From positions 186,001 to 250,000 of the forward strand of contig NZ_JACJFN010000002.1 in NCBI RefSeq assembly GCF_014164785.1: a DNA stretch of 64,000 bases. The letters are read 5' to 3'. The DNA comes from Aquipseudomonas guryensis (lineage in GTDB: Bacteria > Pseudomonadota > Gammaproteobacteria > Pseudomonadales > Pseudomonadaceae). Numbering within the stretch: the first letter of the stretch is position 1; each line of letters opens with the position of its first letter. Both the position numbers and the translations under genes were made by a program. This document shows positions 44,905 through 53,095 of the stretch, in pieces. The notes beneath the pieces are model-generated. The model was not told where the DNA came from, did not search any database, and saw only the letters and a program-made list of their open reading frames with translations.

Positions 44905-45384
44905 TCAGGCAACCCTTGGCTGTTCCGGCACGCAGTGGTGCCAGGCGCGCAGGAAGTCGCGCAGGTGACCGCGTGGCTGAAACACCCGCCGCCAAATGCG
45001 CGCCAGACCGTGCAGATCGTCGGCAGCAGGCAGCTGTGGGTGTTCGACTTCGATCATCAGCCAGGCGATAGCGGTGGCGTAGCGCAGGTTGACGATCAGC
45101 TCCAGGTGCGGGGCGCCGAGAAAGGCATGCTGGCTGGCCAGACCGCGCACCAGGCTGGCGAGATCTGGATCGTGGGCCAGATGCTGGTCCCAGAGCAGTT
45201 GATGGCGCAGTTCGCTGATGCGGTACAGGCCATGGCCATGTGGGTCGTCGAGTGCGGCGCCGAGTGCTGATTGGCTGGCGGCGGCGCCCAGGAGCAGGGC
45301 CTCGGCGGTGGCTGAGTGGCGCCCCAGATAGAGCAGGGTAGGGCGGATGACATGTTGGCACAGTTCGTTAGCGGCAATTCCCAT
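44905..45384 (-). CDS. Protein of unknown function
   Basis: A 159-residue protein starting MGIAANELCQHVIRPTLLYL, with GAAASQSALGAALDDPHGHG near 33 and a helical C-terminal half. The N-terminal part vaguely recalls a phage-associated family whose members carry VI(R/E)PTLxxLG...AAQES, but no phage gene is nearby. It lies alone, convergent with nothing obvious, and starts close to a hairpin at 45452-45470. Confidence 0.45.
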   Translation of the reverse strand: MGIAANELCQHVIRPTLLYLGRHSATAEALLLGAAASQSALGAALDDPHGHGLYRISELRHQLLWDQHLAHDPDLASLVRGLASQHAFLGAPHLELIVNLRYATAIAWLMIEVEHPQLPAADDLHGLARIWRRVFQPRGHLRDFLRAWHHCVPEQPRVA

Positions 45385-45635
45385 GATGCCCTCGCGGAGG
45401 GTGCCGGCGGGGTCGGGTGCTTGGCAGCTGTTTTTGATTTTAATAAAGACCCCACCGGGAGCGGGGTTAGCCGCTCAATGTGAAGTGTAGTGCGATAAGT
45501 CGGCTGTAAAGGGCTGTTTTTAAACTGTTTAAGGATTTGCGTGAAAGCCTATATATCTGCTGGCAATTAACGAAAGCACCGTGCCGCATAGCGCAATGAC
45601 CGGCCGGCACGGCTCGCACTGCTGCGGGGCTGCAT

Positions 45636-45660
45636 GAAAAAGGGCGCCCTGAGGCGCCCT
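45636..45660 (-). terminator. quiP terminator
   Basis: On the minus strand AGGGCGCC and GGCGCCCT flank a 4-nt loop and are followed by a T run. It lies about 20 nt after the quiP stop. Confidence 0.92.
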
Positions 45661-45678
45661 GTAAGCTATCGGTGTGCG

Positions 45679-48216
45679 CTACTTTCCTGGCATCAACAGC
45701 AGGCGCTTGTTGCCGTAGACCTTGTCGATGTTGCGGCTCTGGAACGGGAAGCTCATGTAGCCGCCCTTGAGCCAGGCGTCGATGCCATCGGCATAGTGCG
45801 GGCTGGCCGGGTTGCCGGACTGGCCGGAGCTGTTGAGGCCGATCATCGGCTCTTCGCGGCCGAAGTCGACCACCACGCGCATGGCCGGGATCAGCCAGGT
45901 GTCGAAGTCCTGGCCCCAGTGGTAGGCCGCCACGTTGAGCGTGCCGTGATCGCCGCCGGCCGGGTAGGGGCCTCGGTCCAGGTAGCCCTGGATGGCATTG
46001 ATGCTGCTGCGCTCGCTGGCGCCGAGATGAGGCGCCATCTTGGTCGCGTTGCTGGCCCAGGTGTAGGTATGCAGCTTGCCCCACTGCCAGGCCTGGCGGT
46101 CGGCGCCCAGTTTGCTCTCGGTGAAGGTCACGGCGGCGGCCAGTGTGCGGGCGAGAATTGCCGGTTTGTCTTCCTTCTGCGCGGTGCGGATATCGTCCCA
46201 GAACGGACTGTCGTCGCGGCCGAGCAGGTGGTCGGCCTGGGCCGAGTAGGAGTCGTTGGCGGTCTCCACCAACGCCTGCCAGGCCGGGTTGTTGTCCGGG
46301 CCGAGTTCGTCGAGGAAGGTCTGCCGCGCGCTCTCGTGCAGGAAGGCGCCGTACAGGGCCGCGTCCGCCGAGGTCGCACTCATGCGGCCGTCGAAGGCCA
46401 TCAGGCGCTTGTAGGCTTCCTCGGCCTTGCTGCGTTCGGTGGCGGGCAGGGCGGCGATGGCTTTTTGCAGCGGCTGGGCCATGCCGGGTGCGTCGAACAT
46501 TGCCTGCAGTTTGCCGGCGAACGGCGTGGTCTGATCGTACTGCATGGCGATCATGCTGCGCTGGTCGTGCTTGCCGGCGCCGGCCAACTGGGCGATGCGC
46601 TCGGCGCGCTCCGGGTAGAACCAGGAATTGGACAGTTGCATGCCGTAGCCGCGCGGCACGGTGCGGTGGTTGGCGGTGCCCAGCCAGCCCTGCATGGGGT
46701 CCTGGTCGTAGGGGTGGAGCATGGGGTCGGCATAGCCGTCCCAGTCATAGGCACCGTCCCAGCCGGGCGAGGGCATCAGGCCCAGGCCCTGCTTGCGGTT
46801 GGGGAAGCGGCCGGTGACCTGCCAGCCGATGTGCTGGGCATCGGCGAAGACGATGTTCAGGGCCATGGCGCGCACTTCGCGGGTGGCCTCGAAGGCCTGG
46901 TCCACCGATTGTGCGCGGGACAGGTCGAAGAAGGCATCGATCGAATGATCTTCCTCGAACTGTGCGGTGCGCAGGGCCAGACCATAGCCGCTCTTCAGCT
47001 GCAGCGGTTGCAGCGGGTGCTTGCGTTCACCCAGTACCGAGTTGAGCAGCGGGCCGTGACGGGTTTCGAAGACGGTCTCGCGGATCGGCCGCTGCCCCTT
47101 GATGAAGAAGGTTTCCTGGCGCTCGATGGCGGGTTGCCACTTGCCGTCGGCCAGGTAGTAGAGGCGGCTGCCTTGGCGTTTGACCTGCTCCAGGAACAGG
47201 TCCTGGTTGTCGCCCATGACCATGGTCATGCCCCATGCCAGCTTGCCGTTGAAGCCGGCGACCACGGCCGGTACGCCAGCGATGGAGACCCCGGCGGCCT
47301 GGAATTTCGGCGAGCGGATCTGTACGTAGTTCCACACCGAGGGCATGGATAGCGGCAGGTGGGTGTCGTTGGCCAGCAGGCTCTTGCCACTGGTGCTGCG
47401 CTGGGGGGCGATGGCCCAGTTGTTCGAGGCGGCGACGCCGAGCATGTTCAGCTCGCTCACCTGGCCAGCGGCCTGGTCGATGGCGGCCAGTCCCTGGATC
47501 TGCCCGCCAAGGTTGAGGCCGCGCAGTTTCTCGGCTTCCTCGAAGGGCAGTGGCTCGTCCGGGTAGGTCGGCAGCAGCCAGGCCAGCTTGTCGGCGCCGA
47601 CCTTGCCATTCAGGGTGAGAGCGGCGATCTCTTCCTTGAGGTTCACCGCCAGGCCGAAGTTGAGCAGGGTGAAAACCAGTACCGAGTCTTCCGGTTTCCA
47701 GTAGGCCGGGCGGTAGCCCGACTCGGCCAGGTCCATCGGCAGCTTGTCTTTGTAGCGGAACAGGTAGGCGTTGACGCCGCGGGCATAGACTTCGAAGAAC
47801 TTCTTCATCCGCGGCGAGGCGTTCTTGTACAGCACCTCGGCGCTGCGTTTGAGGTTGACCGCGCGCATGAAACGGTCGATTTCCAGCACGCCGGGGCCGC
47901 TCATCTCGGCCAGACGGCCCTCGGCCAGCAGGCGCATGCCGACCATCTGGCTGAGGCGATCACTGGCGTGCACGTAACCCATCGCGAACAGCGCATCGTG
48001 GAAGGTGGTGGTCTCGATCAGCGGCATGCCCAGCGGGTTGCGCCGCACCACCACGCTCTGCGCCAGGCCCTGGACGCGGACGATGCCCTGGTCCGGATGC
48101 ACGCTGCTGCTGTAGCGGCTGTTGAGAAACGACTGACAGCCGCTGAGAAACAGGCTGCTGGCCAAGGTGGCAGCGGCGATCAGCTTCAGCGAATGAGAAA
48201 CACGGCGCGAACCCAT
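45679..48216 (-). CDS. quiP: Penicillin/AHL acylase family protein, QuiP-like
   Basis: The 845-residue protein is an N-terminal-nucleophile acylase, close in length to QuiP (~847), which cuts long-chain acyl-homoserine lactones. It has a lipoprotein-like or signal N-terminus (FLSGC27), an alpha-chain region, and the self-cleavage site [12 protein letters not shown], where S264 becomes the N-terminal nucleophile of the beta chain. [18 protein letters not shown] and NHRTVPRG are present. The substrate range is inferred from resemblance; related enzymes also act on penicillin or peptides. Confidence 0.82.
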   Translation of the reverse strand: MGSRRVSHSLKLIAAATLASSLFLSGCQSFLNSRYSSSVHPDQGIVRVQGLAQSVVVRRNPLGMPLIETTTFHDALFAMGYVHASDRLSQMVGMRLLAEGRLAEMSGPGVLEIDRFMRAVNLKRSAEVLYKNASPRMKKFFEVYARGVNAYLFRYKDKLPMDLAESGYRPAYWKPEDSVLVFTLLNFGLAVNLKEEIAALTLNGKVGADKLAWLLPTYPDEPLPFEEAEKLRGLNLGGQIQGLAAIDQAAGQVSELNMLGVAASNNWAIAPQRSTSGKSLLANDTHLPLSMPSVWNYVQIRSPKFQAAGVSIAGVPAVVAGFNGKLAWGMTMVMGDNQDLFLEQVKRQGSRLYYLADGKWQPAIERQETFFIKGQRPIRETVFETRHGPLLNSVLGERKHPLQPLQLKSGYGLALRTAQFEEDHSIDAFFDLSRAQSVDQAFEATREVRAMALNIVFADAQHIGWQVTGRFPNRKQGLGLMPSPGWDGAYDWDGYADPMLHPYDQDPMQGWLGTANHRTVPRGYGMQLSNSWFYPERAERIAQLAGAGKHDQRSMIAMQYDQTTPFAGKLQAMFDAPGMAQPLQKAIAALPATERSKAEEAYKRLMAFDGRMSATSADAALYGAFLHESARQTFLDELGPDNNPAWQALVETANDSYSAQADHLLGRDDSPFWDDIRTAQKEDKPAILARTLAAAVTFTESKLGADRQAWQWGKLHTYTWASNATKMAPHLGASERSSINAIQGYLDRGPYPAGGDHGTLNVAAYHWGQDFDTWLIPAMRVVVDFGREEPMIGLNSSGQSGNPASPHYADGIDAWLKGGYMSFPFQSRNIDKVYGNKRLLLMPGK

Positions 48217-48344
48217 GGACTGGCTCCTGGCGCGAGAGAGGGTGGGAATACTGGTGCGGATTGTAGAGGGCTGGCAGTGCCGGCGGTAGGGCTGTGTAGG
48301 GCAGGCAGGGCTGGCGTTGCGCCATGGCCCTGCCGTTATTCAGT

Positions 48345-48551
48345 TCAGGCGCCGTGGCACTTCTTGAACTTCTTCTGGCTACCGCACGGGCAGGGATCGT
48401 TGCGCCCGACTTCCTTCAGCGGGTTGCGCACGGGCTCCTGGTGCGCATGGCCGCAATGCGGGCCGTGTACATGGCCGTGATCATCGTGATCGTGGCTGTG
48501 ATCATGGTCGTGGTTGCAATCGGGACCATGGACATGGGGTTGCTGGTTCAT
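48345..48551 (-). CDS. Small SEC-C protein with a His-rich N-terminus
   Basis: A 68-residue protein with two parts: residues 1-38, rich in His, Asp and Cys ([20 protein letters not shown] then [12 protein letters not shown]), and a C-terminal SEC-C zinc motif [19 protein letters not shown]. The first part should bind metal ions tightly; the second is found at the end of SecA and in many proteins of unknown role. It may be a metal chaperone or store (inference). Confidence 0.8.
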   Translation of the reverse strand: MNQQPHVHGPDCNHDHDHSHDHDDHGHVHGPHCGHAHQEPVRNPLKEVGRNDPCPCGSQKKFKKCHGA

Positions 48552-48558
48552 CGGTGAA

Positions 48559-49038
48559 TCACTCCGGAATGTAATCGCCGGGGATTATCTCGCCATTGCG
48601 CGAAAGGTGCACGCGACTACCGAACAGCCAGCCGGTTTTGACCGAGCCCTGGAAACTGTAGCGAATTGGCTGGTCGAGTTTCTCAAGGGCTCGCACGATA
48701 CCTTTCAGGTGACGCCAGAGATTGGTGCGGACGGGAATCTCGAACTCGTGGCTACCGTGTGGCTGCACACTGAAGCGGGTGCTGGCCTCGCCATCAGCCA
48801 GCTCTACGTCATTCAGGGTTACGCGATACTCAAGGCTACGCACCGACAGGCTCGCGTCATTCGGGTTGTCGATACGAAAACGCAGGAGGAAGCGTTGTTC
48901 CAGCAGCTTGGCCTTGACCACCTCGACCTTGACCAGGCGCACGACGGGTTTCTGCAGATATCCGCTGAACCAGGAGGCGCACCCCGAGAGACTGATCAGC
49001 GCGGCGATTAGTGATGCTAGGCTAATAATTCTTATCAT
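48559..49038 (-). CDS. LEA14-like lipoprotein
   Basis: The 159-residue protein has a lipobox (ALISLSGC) and an Ig-like LEA type 2 domain ([31 protein letters not shown]). Bacterial members are periplasmic and often of unknown role, linked to stress. The start at 49038 is at [10 protein letters not shown]; the longer upstream frame is antisense to the next gene. Confidence 0.8.
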   Translation of the reverse strand: MIRIISLASLIAALISLSGCASWFSGYLQKPVVRLVKVEVVKAKLLEQRFLLRFRIDNPNDASLSVRSLEYRVTLNDVELADGEASTRFSVQPHGSHEFEIPVRTNLWRHLKGIVRALEKLDQPIRYSFQGSVKTGWLFGSRVHLSRNGEIIPGDYIPE

Positions 49039-49167
49039 TTGCGCCTGATATTTAATCTTGGATGCTGCATGTCGTCCAAGTTTACCAAGCGACTGCTTGG
49101 TGGCAACGGTTGTTGCGCTAAAAAAACCTGCGTCATACTGAGCGCATAAATAGACAGGAGTGTGACC

Positions 49168-49728
49168 ATGAGCCTCTATGAGATCGCCTTTGCCGGGCAG
49201 ATTATGCCGGGCGCGCAGGCGGAGCAGGTCAAGGAGAATCTGGCGCGGCTGTTTCAGGCCGATGCCCAGCGCATAGCCTTGCTGTTTTCCGGTCGACGCA
49301 TCGTGATCAAGAGCAATCTGGATGCAGCTGGCGCGGAAAAATATCGTGCGACCCTCGAACGGGCCGGGGCTATAGCCATTGTTCAGGCCCTCGATGCACA
49401 GATTGAGGAAGTTGAGCTGGCGCCGCCGCCTGTGCCGCAGGCCGCTGCTGCCCCTGTTGTATCCGTAGCACCTGCGGCGACCAGCAGTCGCCCAGGTGCC
49501 CGGGTGATTCCGCGTGATGAATACATGGCGGCTTTCGCCGATGTCGAGGCACCGGATTTCGGCATCGCCCCGGTGGGTAGTGATCTGCAGGAACACAAGC
49601 CGGATGCGCAGGCACCGGTCGTTGATCTGTCGCAGTTCAGCCTGGCCCCGGTAGGCAGTGACATGGGGCAGGCCAAGAAGGAGCCGGCCGCGCCGCCACC
49701 GGATGTGTCCCACCTCAAGCTGCAGTAA
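49168..49728 (+). CDS. Protein of unknown function with a ferredoxin-like-size N-terminal domain
   Basis: The 186-residue protein has a compact N-terminal domain (1-75, IAFAGQIMPGAQAEQVKENLARLF...) followed by a Pro/Ala-rich linker (about 85-110) and a low-complexity tail in which FGIAPVGSDL and FSLAPVGSDM form an internal repeat. No signal peptide is present. CAGGAG lies upstream of the ATG. I do not recognise a function. Confidence 0.6.
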   Translation: MSLYEIAFAGQIMPGAQAEQVKENLARLFQADAQRIALLFSGRRIVIKSNLDAAGAEKYRATLERAGAIAIVQALDAQIEEVELAPPPVPQAAAAPVVSVAPAATSSRPGARVIPRDEYMAAFADVEAPDFGIAPVGSDLQEHKPDAQAPVVDLSQFSLAPVGSDMGQAKKEPAAPPPDVSHLKLQ

Positions 49729-49733
49729 ACGAA

Positions 49734-49760
49734 AGGCCCGCGTATGCGGGCCTGTTCATT
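49734..49760. terminator. Shared terminator between 49168 and the YchJ-like gene
   Basis: AGGCCCGC pairs with GCGGGCCT around GTAT. A TTCATTT tail follows on the plus strand; the minus-strand tail is TTTCG. It lies between two convergent genes. Confidence 0.8.
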
Positions 49761-50228
49761 TCACAGCAGAGGGGCACAGCACTTCTTGAACTTCTGGCCA
49801 CTGGCGCAAGGGCAGGGATCATTGCGTCCGGCCTTGAGTGGCACGGTCGGGTCGATGAAGTACCAGCGCCCGGCGTTCTGTACGAAAGCTGACCGCTCAC
49901 GATGGCTGTGCTCGCCGTTGTCATCGTGCCAGCGCGCGGTAAAGGTGACGAAGGCGTGCTCTGGTTGGCCGCCAAGCAGCTCGGCGCTTTCCACCTCCAG
50001 ACCAAGCCAGGTGCTGCCCAGGCTCCAGGCACTGATGGCGGCACGGTCGAGGTCGGCCTGCTGAGCGGGCAGGGTGGTTGCCAGCAGGTAGTCGACCAAA
50101 CCCAATACATAGGCGCTATAGCGCGAGCGCATTAGCAGTTCGGCGCTCGGCGCCGGGATGCCGGCGTGATAGTGGCCGCAGCATTGATCCAGCAGGTTGC
50201 CACTCCCACAGGGACAGGCGTGACTCAT
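49761..50228 (-). CDS. YchJ/UPF0225 family protein with two SEC-C motifs
   Basis: The 155-residue protein has an N-terminal zinc motif ([15 protein letters not shown]) and a C-terminal one ([17 protein letters not shown]) flanking an NTF2-like middle ([14 protein letters not shown]... FTARWHDD). That order is typical of YchJ. Function is unknown. It follows the 50233 gene by 4 nt and is probably cotranscribed with it. Confidence 0.85.
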   Translation of the reverse strand: MSHACPCGSGNLLDQCCGHYHAGIPAPSAELLMRSRYSAYVLGLVDYLLATTLPAQQADLDRAAISAWSLGSTWLGLEVESAELLGGQPEHAFVTFTARWHDDNGEHSHRERSAFVQNAGRWYFIDPTVPLKAGRNDPCPCASGQKFKKCCAPLL

Positions 50229-50232
50229 GGCA

Positions 50233-50730
50233 TTACCACCAGTACTTGCCGAAGTTTTCCGGGTTGGCCCAGAACTTGGCATTGAGCCAGTCCGGAACCT
50301 GCTTGTAGTCGCGCAGGTCATAAGTGAACAGGTTGAGTGTTTGCTGATCGCGCTGAAAGCTTTCGCTGGCCTGCAAGGCCAGGGCAAAGAAGTCGGTTTC
50401 CTGCCAGTCACAGGCCTGCATATCGACCAGCACGGCAATGCGGCTGGCATTCAGGTTGCGGATGCCGCCGAGTAGCTGCAGGGCTGTGCGTTTAGGCAGG
50501 TGCTCCAGGCAGTCGACCACCAGGGCGAGATCGAAGCGTTGTATCGCCATGTCTGCTGGAAGTTCTCCGGCAGCGGCCTTGTGCACCTCTATCTCGGGGT
50601 GGGCAGCCTGGAAGGCTTGTACGGCGGGTAGGTCACTGGCTCCTACCAGCAGCAGGCGCTGTGGCGCATGGTGGTCGAGCAGGGCTGCAAGAGCCTGTTG
50701 CGGGGTGCGCGAAGAATGTTTGCCAGTCAT
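50233..50730 (-). CDS. Methyltransferase-like protein (DUF6231-like)
   Basis: The 165-residue protein has a Rossmann-like core: [16 protein letters not shown], then [25 protein letters not shown]. It resembles class I methyltransferases but lacks the clear GxGxG loop, so activity is doubtful. It is the first gene of a two-gene operon with the YchJ-like protein. Confidence 0.65.
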   Translation of the reverse strand: MTGKHSSRTPQQALAALLDHHAPQRLLLVGASDLPAVQAFQAAHPEIEVHKAAAGELPADMAIQRFDLALVVDCLEHLPKRTALQLLGGIRNLNASRIAVLVDMQACDWQETDFFALALQASESFQRDQQTLNLFTYDLRDYKQVPDWLNAKFWANPENFGKYWW

Positions 50731-50892
50731 TGCTAAATTCCAAACTTGTAGGTAAAGACTAACTCGCTGGAAGGAATTGGCCTAGTAATGACATGGGTCA
50801 GTGTAGTTCCTAATAGCTGGCGGATTATAAAACACCTGTCTTTACTACTTGAGTGTCGGTTTGGTGCCGATTTTTACAGGAGAGCAATAACG

Positions 50893-51516
50893 ATGAGCAT
50901 TACAAGGAAAGCTGTACCCCTGTTGCTGGTAAGCGGCCTGCTGACTGGTTGCTCCGGCCTGCAGAAAACCGATTGGCCTACCTGTGCTGCAGTTGGTGGT
51001 GTAGGTGGCGCAGCTCTGGGCGCGATCGAAAGCTCGAGCTGGGCGGGTGGTGGTGCTGTTGTTGGCGCTGGTATGGCCGCAGCCTACTGCTGGGTCCACG
51101 GTGCTGAAGAGCAGGTGGCCGTTGTCGAGGAAGTGGTTGTCGAGGAGGTGGTTGCAGAACCTGCCGAGCCGGTTCGTGTTGAACTGGACGTCAAGTTCGA
51201 CTTCGACAAGACCGCCGTCAAGGAAGAAAGCCAAGGCGACATCAAGGCACTGGCTGATTTCATGAGCCAGTACCCGCAAACCACTACCGTGGTTGAAGGT
51301 CACACTGACTCCGTGGGCACCGATGCCTACAACCAGGGTCTGTCCGAGCGCCGTGCCAATGCCGTGCGTGACGTACTGGTCAACCAGTACGGCCTGTCGC
51401 CGGATCGCGTCAACGCTGCCGGTTATGGTGAGAGCCGCCCGGTTGCCGACAACGCTACCAGTGACGGTCGCGCTATCAACCGTCGCGTTGAAGCTGAGGT
51501 CGAAGCCCGTCCGTAA
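50893..51516 (+). CDS. OmpA-like lipoprotein 1
   Basis: The 207-residue protein has a lipobox (GLLTGC20), a glycine-zipper stretch (AAVGGVGGAALGAIESSSWAG), an acidic Val/Glu linker, and a C-terminal OmpA domain (LDVKFDFDKTAVKEES... GHTDSVGTDAYNQGLSERRA... GRAINRRVE) that binds peptidoglycan. CAGGAGAGCAATAACG precedes the ATG. A paralogue follows 120 nt downstream. Confidence 0.88.
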   Translation: MSITRKAVPLLLVSGLLTGCSGLQKTDWPTCAAVGGVGGAALGAIESSSWAGGGAVVGAGMAAAYCWVHGAEEQVAVVEEVVVEEVVAEPAEPVRVELDVKFDFDKTAVKEESQGDIKALADFMSQYPQTTTVVEGHTDSVGTDAYNQGLSERRANAVRDVLVNQYGLSPDRVNAAGYGESRPVADNATSDGRAINRRVEAEVEARP

Positions 51517-51529
51517 TGCCGGGTCCCCA

Positions 51530-51566
51530 GCCTGCAGCAGCTGACTTCTCGGCGACTGCAGGCTTG
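51530..51566. repeat. Hairpin between the two OmpA-like genes
   Basis: AGCCTGCAG and CTGCAGGCT are separated by 19 nt, with no T run. It could be a weak terminator or a processing site. Confidence 0.4.
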
Positions 51567-51636
51567 TACACTTAGGGGGACGGGTCTTTACTCCTGTGTT
51601 ACCGGTAATCAACCGGTGACACAGGAGATCACCGCC

Positions 51637-52371
51637 ATGAGAACAAGACTCTCAAGGGCTGCAGTACCCCTTCTCTTGGTCAGCAGTGTTCTTTCTGGTT
51701 GCGTCACTACTTCCAGTACGGGAGATGCGCCGCTAAACCAAGGGAACTGGCCGATTTGTACAGCGATTGGTGGCTTGGCCGGAGGCGGTCTTGGCGCAAT
51801 CGAAAGTTCTGCCTGGGCAGCAGGAGGTGCGGTGGCCGGTGCGGTCATCGGAACCCTGATTTGTTATGCCCAAGATGGTGACCAAGACGGCGATGGTGTA
51901 TTCGACCGTCGTGACCGTTGCCCCGATACCCCACCCAATACCCCAGTTCATCACAATGGCTGCCCGCTGCCGGTCTATCCGAGCGGCGAGGAACCCGCTG
52001 CGCCGGTTGTCGAGGTGAGCGAGGCGGTGCGCGTCGAGTTGGATGTGAAGTTCGACTTCGACAAGTCTGTGGTCAAGGAGGACAGCATGGCCGATATCCA
52101 GAGCCTTGCCGACTTCATGAAACAGTATCCGCAGACCTCCACCGTGGTTGAGGGGCATACCGACTCCGTCGGCTCCGATGCCTACAACCAGGGCTTGTCC
52201 GAACGTCGTGCCAATGCCGTACGCGACGTACTGGTCAACCAGTACGGTGTGGAAGCAGGCCGGGTGTCGTCGGTTGGCTATGGCGAAGCGCAACCTGTTG
52301 CCGACAACGAAACCGACGAAGGTCGGGCCGTCAACCGTCGGGTAGAAGCGGCGGTCGAGGCACAGCCCTAA
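51637..52371 (+). CDS. OmpA-like lipoprotein 2 with a thrombospondin type 3 repeat
   Basis: The 244-residue paralogue has a lipobox (SVLSGC) and a similar glycine zipper (GGLAGGGLGAIESSAWA). It adds a calcium-binding thrombospondin type 3 repeat, DQDGDGVFDRRDRCPDTPPN (near 90), before the OmpA domain (VELDVKFDFDKSVVKED... RAVNRRVE). The two copies share much sequence and are a tandem duplication. ACACAGGAGATC precedes the ATG region. Confidence 0.88.
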   Translation: MRTRLSRAAVPLLLVSSVLSGCVTTSSTGDAPLNQGNWPICTAIGGLAGGGLGAIESSAWAAGGAVAGAVIGTLICYAQDGDQDGDGVFDRRDRCPDTPPNTPVHHNGCPLPVYPSGEEPAAPVVEVSEAVRVELDVKFDFDKSVVKEDSMADIQSLADFMKQYPQTSTVVEGHTDSVGSDAYNQGLSERRANAVRDVLVNQYGVEAGRVSSVGYGEAQPVADNETDEGRAVNRRVEAAVEAQP

Positions 52372-52467
52372 GAACTGCTACGATCGAATGCGCAGGGTCG
52401 GTTTGACTCGTATGGCAGCGTGTAGCCGATCGTAGAAAGGTTCTAGCGGTTTGTACTGCAGTCTGTT

Positions 52468-52497
52468 CCTGCGCTATCGGCATGCCGATAGCGCAGG
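52468..52497. repeat. 30-bp perfect palindrome
   Basis: The half-site CCTGCGCTATCGGCA is followed immediately by its exact reverse complement, with no loop. It lies between the convergent OmpA-2 and CopD-like genes. A hairpin with no T run follows in either direction, so it may end transcription poorly or bind a protein. Confidence 0.7.
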
Positions 52498-52537
52498 GGC
52501 TTCCTCGCGCAAAATCTTGTTCCGGTCGAAGCGGTCA

Positions 52538-53002
52538 TCAGAACAGCGGTCGGGCTGCGGCAATCGCCATCAGCAGCATGCCGATCAGCAGATTGATGCC
52601 CACCAGCTTGCGGATGCGTCCCAGCGCTTCACCACCAGCTGGCCAGTTCTGTGCGGCGATGGCACGGCGCAGTTCCGGCAACTGGAGGAACTGGATACGC
52701 AGGAACAGCGCGAGCATGACGATATACAGGCCGATCATGATGTGCACATAGCGCGGCGCGGTCTCGAAGCCGGCGAAGCGCAGGTGCAGCATGCCCACGC
52801 CGGATACCGGCAACACCAGCACGGCGAGCCACACCCACTGGAAGAAACGGCGGAACACCTCGGCCCACAGGGTCAGGCGTGCCGGCGCCTCGAGCACGCT
52901 GACAGCAGCGGGGCGGAGGATCATCCAGGCGAAGAACATGCCGCCGACCCAGATCAGGGCGGCCAGCAGATGCAGGGCGTAAACAGCGGCGAAGGCAGTC
53001 AT
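52538..53002 (-). CDS. CopD-like integral membrane protein
   Basis: The 154-residue protein has four hydrophobic helices (about 5-26, 50-72, 83-101, 133-150), with HLLAALIWVGGMFFAWMIL near the start. It looks like the CopD/DUF-type membrane family that contains conserved histidines. A role in copper or heme-related transport is possible but not shown. The start is MTAFAAVYALHLLA. Confidence 0.65.
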   Translation of the reverse strand: MTAFAAVYALHLLAALIWVGGMFFAWMILRPAAVSVLEAPARLTLWAEVFRRFFQWVWLAVLVLPVSGVGMLHLRFAGFETAPRYVHIMIGLYIVMLALFLRIQFLQLPELRRAIAAQNWPAGGEALGRIRKLVGINLLIGMLLMAIAAARPLF

Positions 53003-53095
53003 CGGGTTCTCCGTAAAGGCGGCGGTTAAGCATGGCGCGGCATCATAACCTGCCGGTAAACTACTGAGAATTTATCCAGTCTCTATTGCGCGCCC

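Noticed and set aside
45452..45470. Terminator near the start of the 44905 gene
   Set aside because: ACCCC and GGGGT form only a 5-bp stem with a GC-rich loop. It lies upstream of the minus-strand gene, so a terminator role is doubtful.
49020..49045. Fur box upstream of the LEA14-like gene
   Set aside because: CTAATAATTCTTATCATT partly resembles the Fur consensus, but mismatches are many and no iron gene is nearby.
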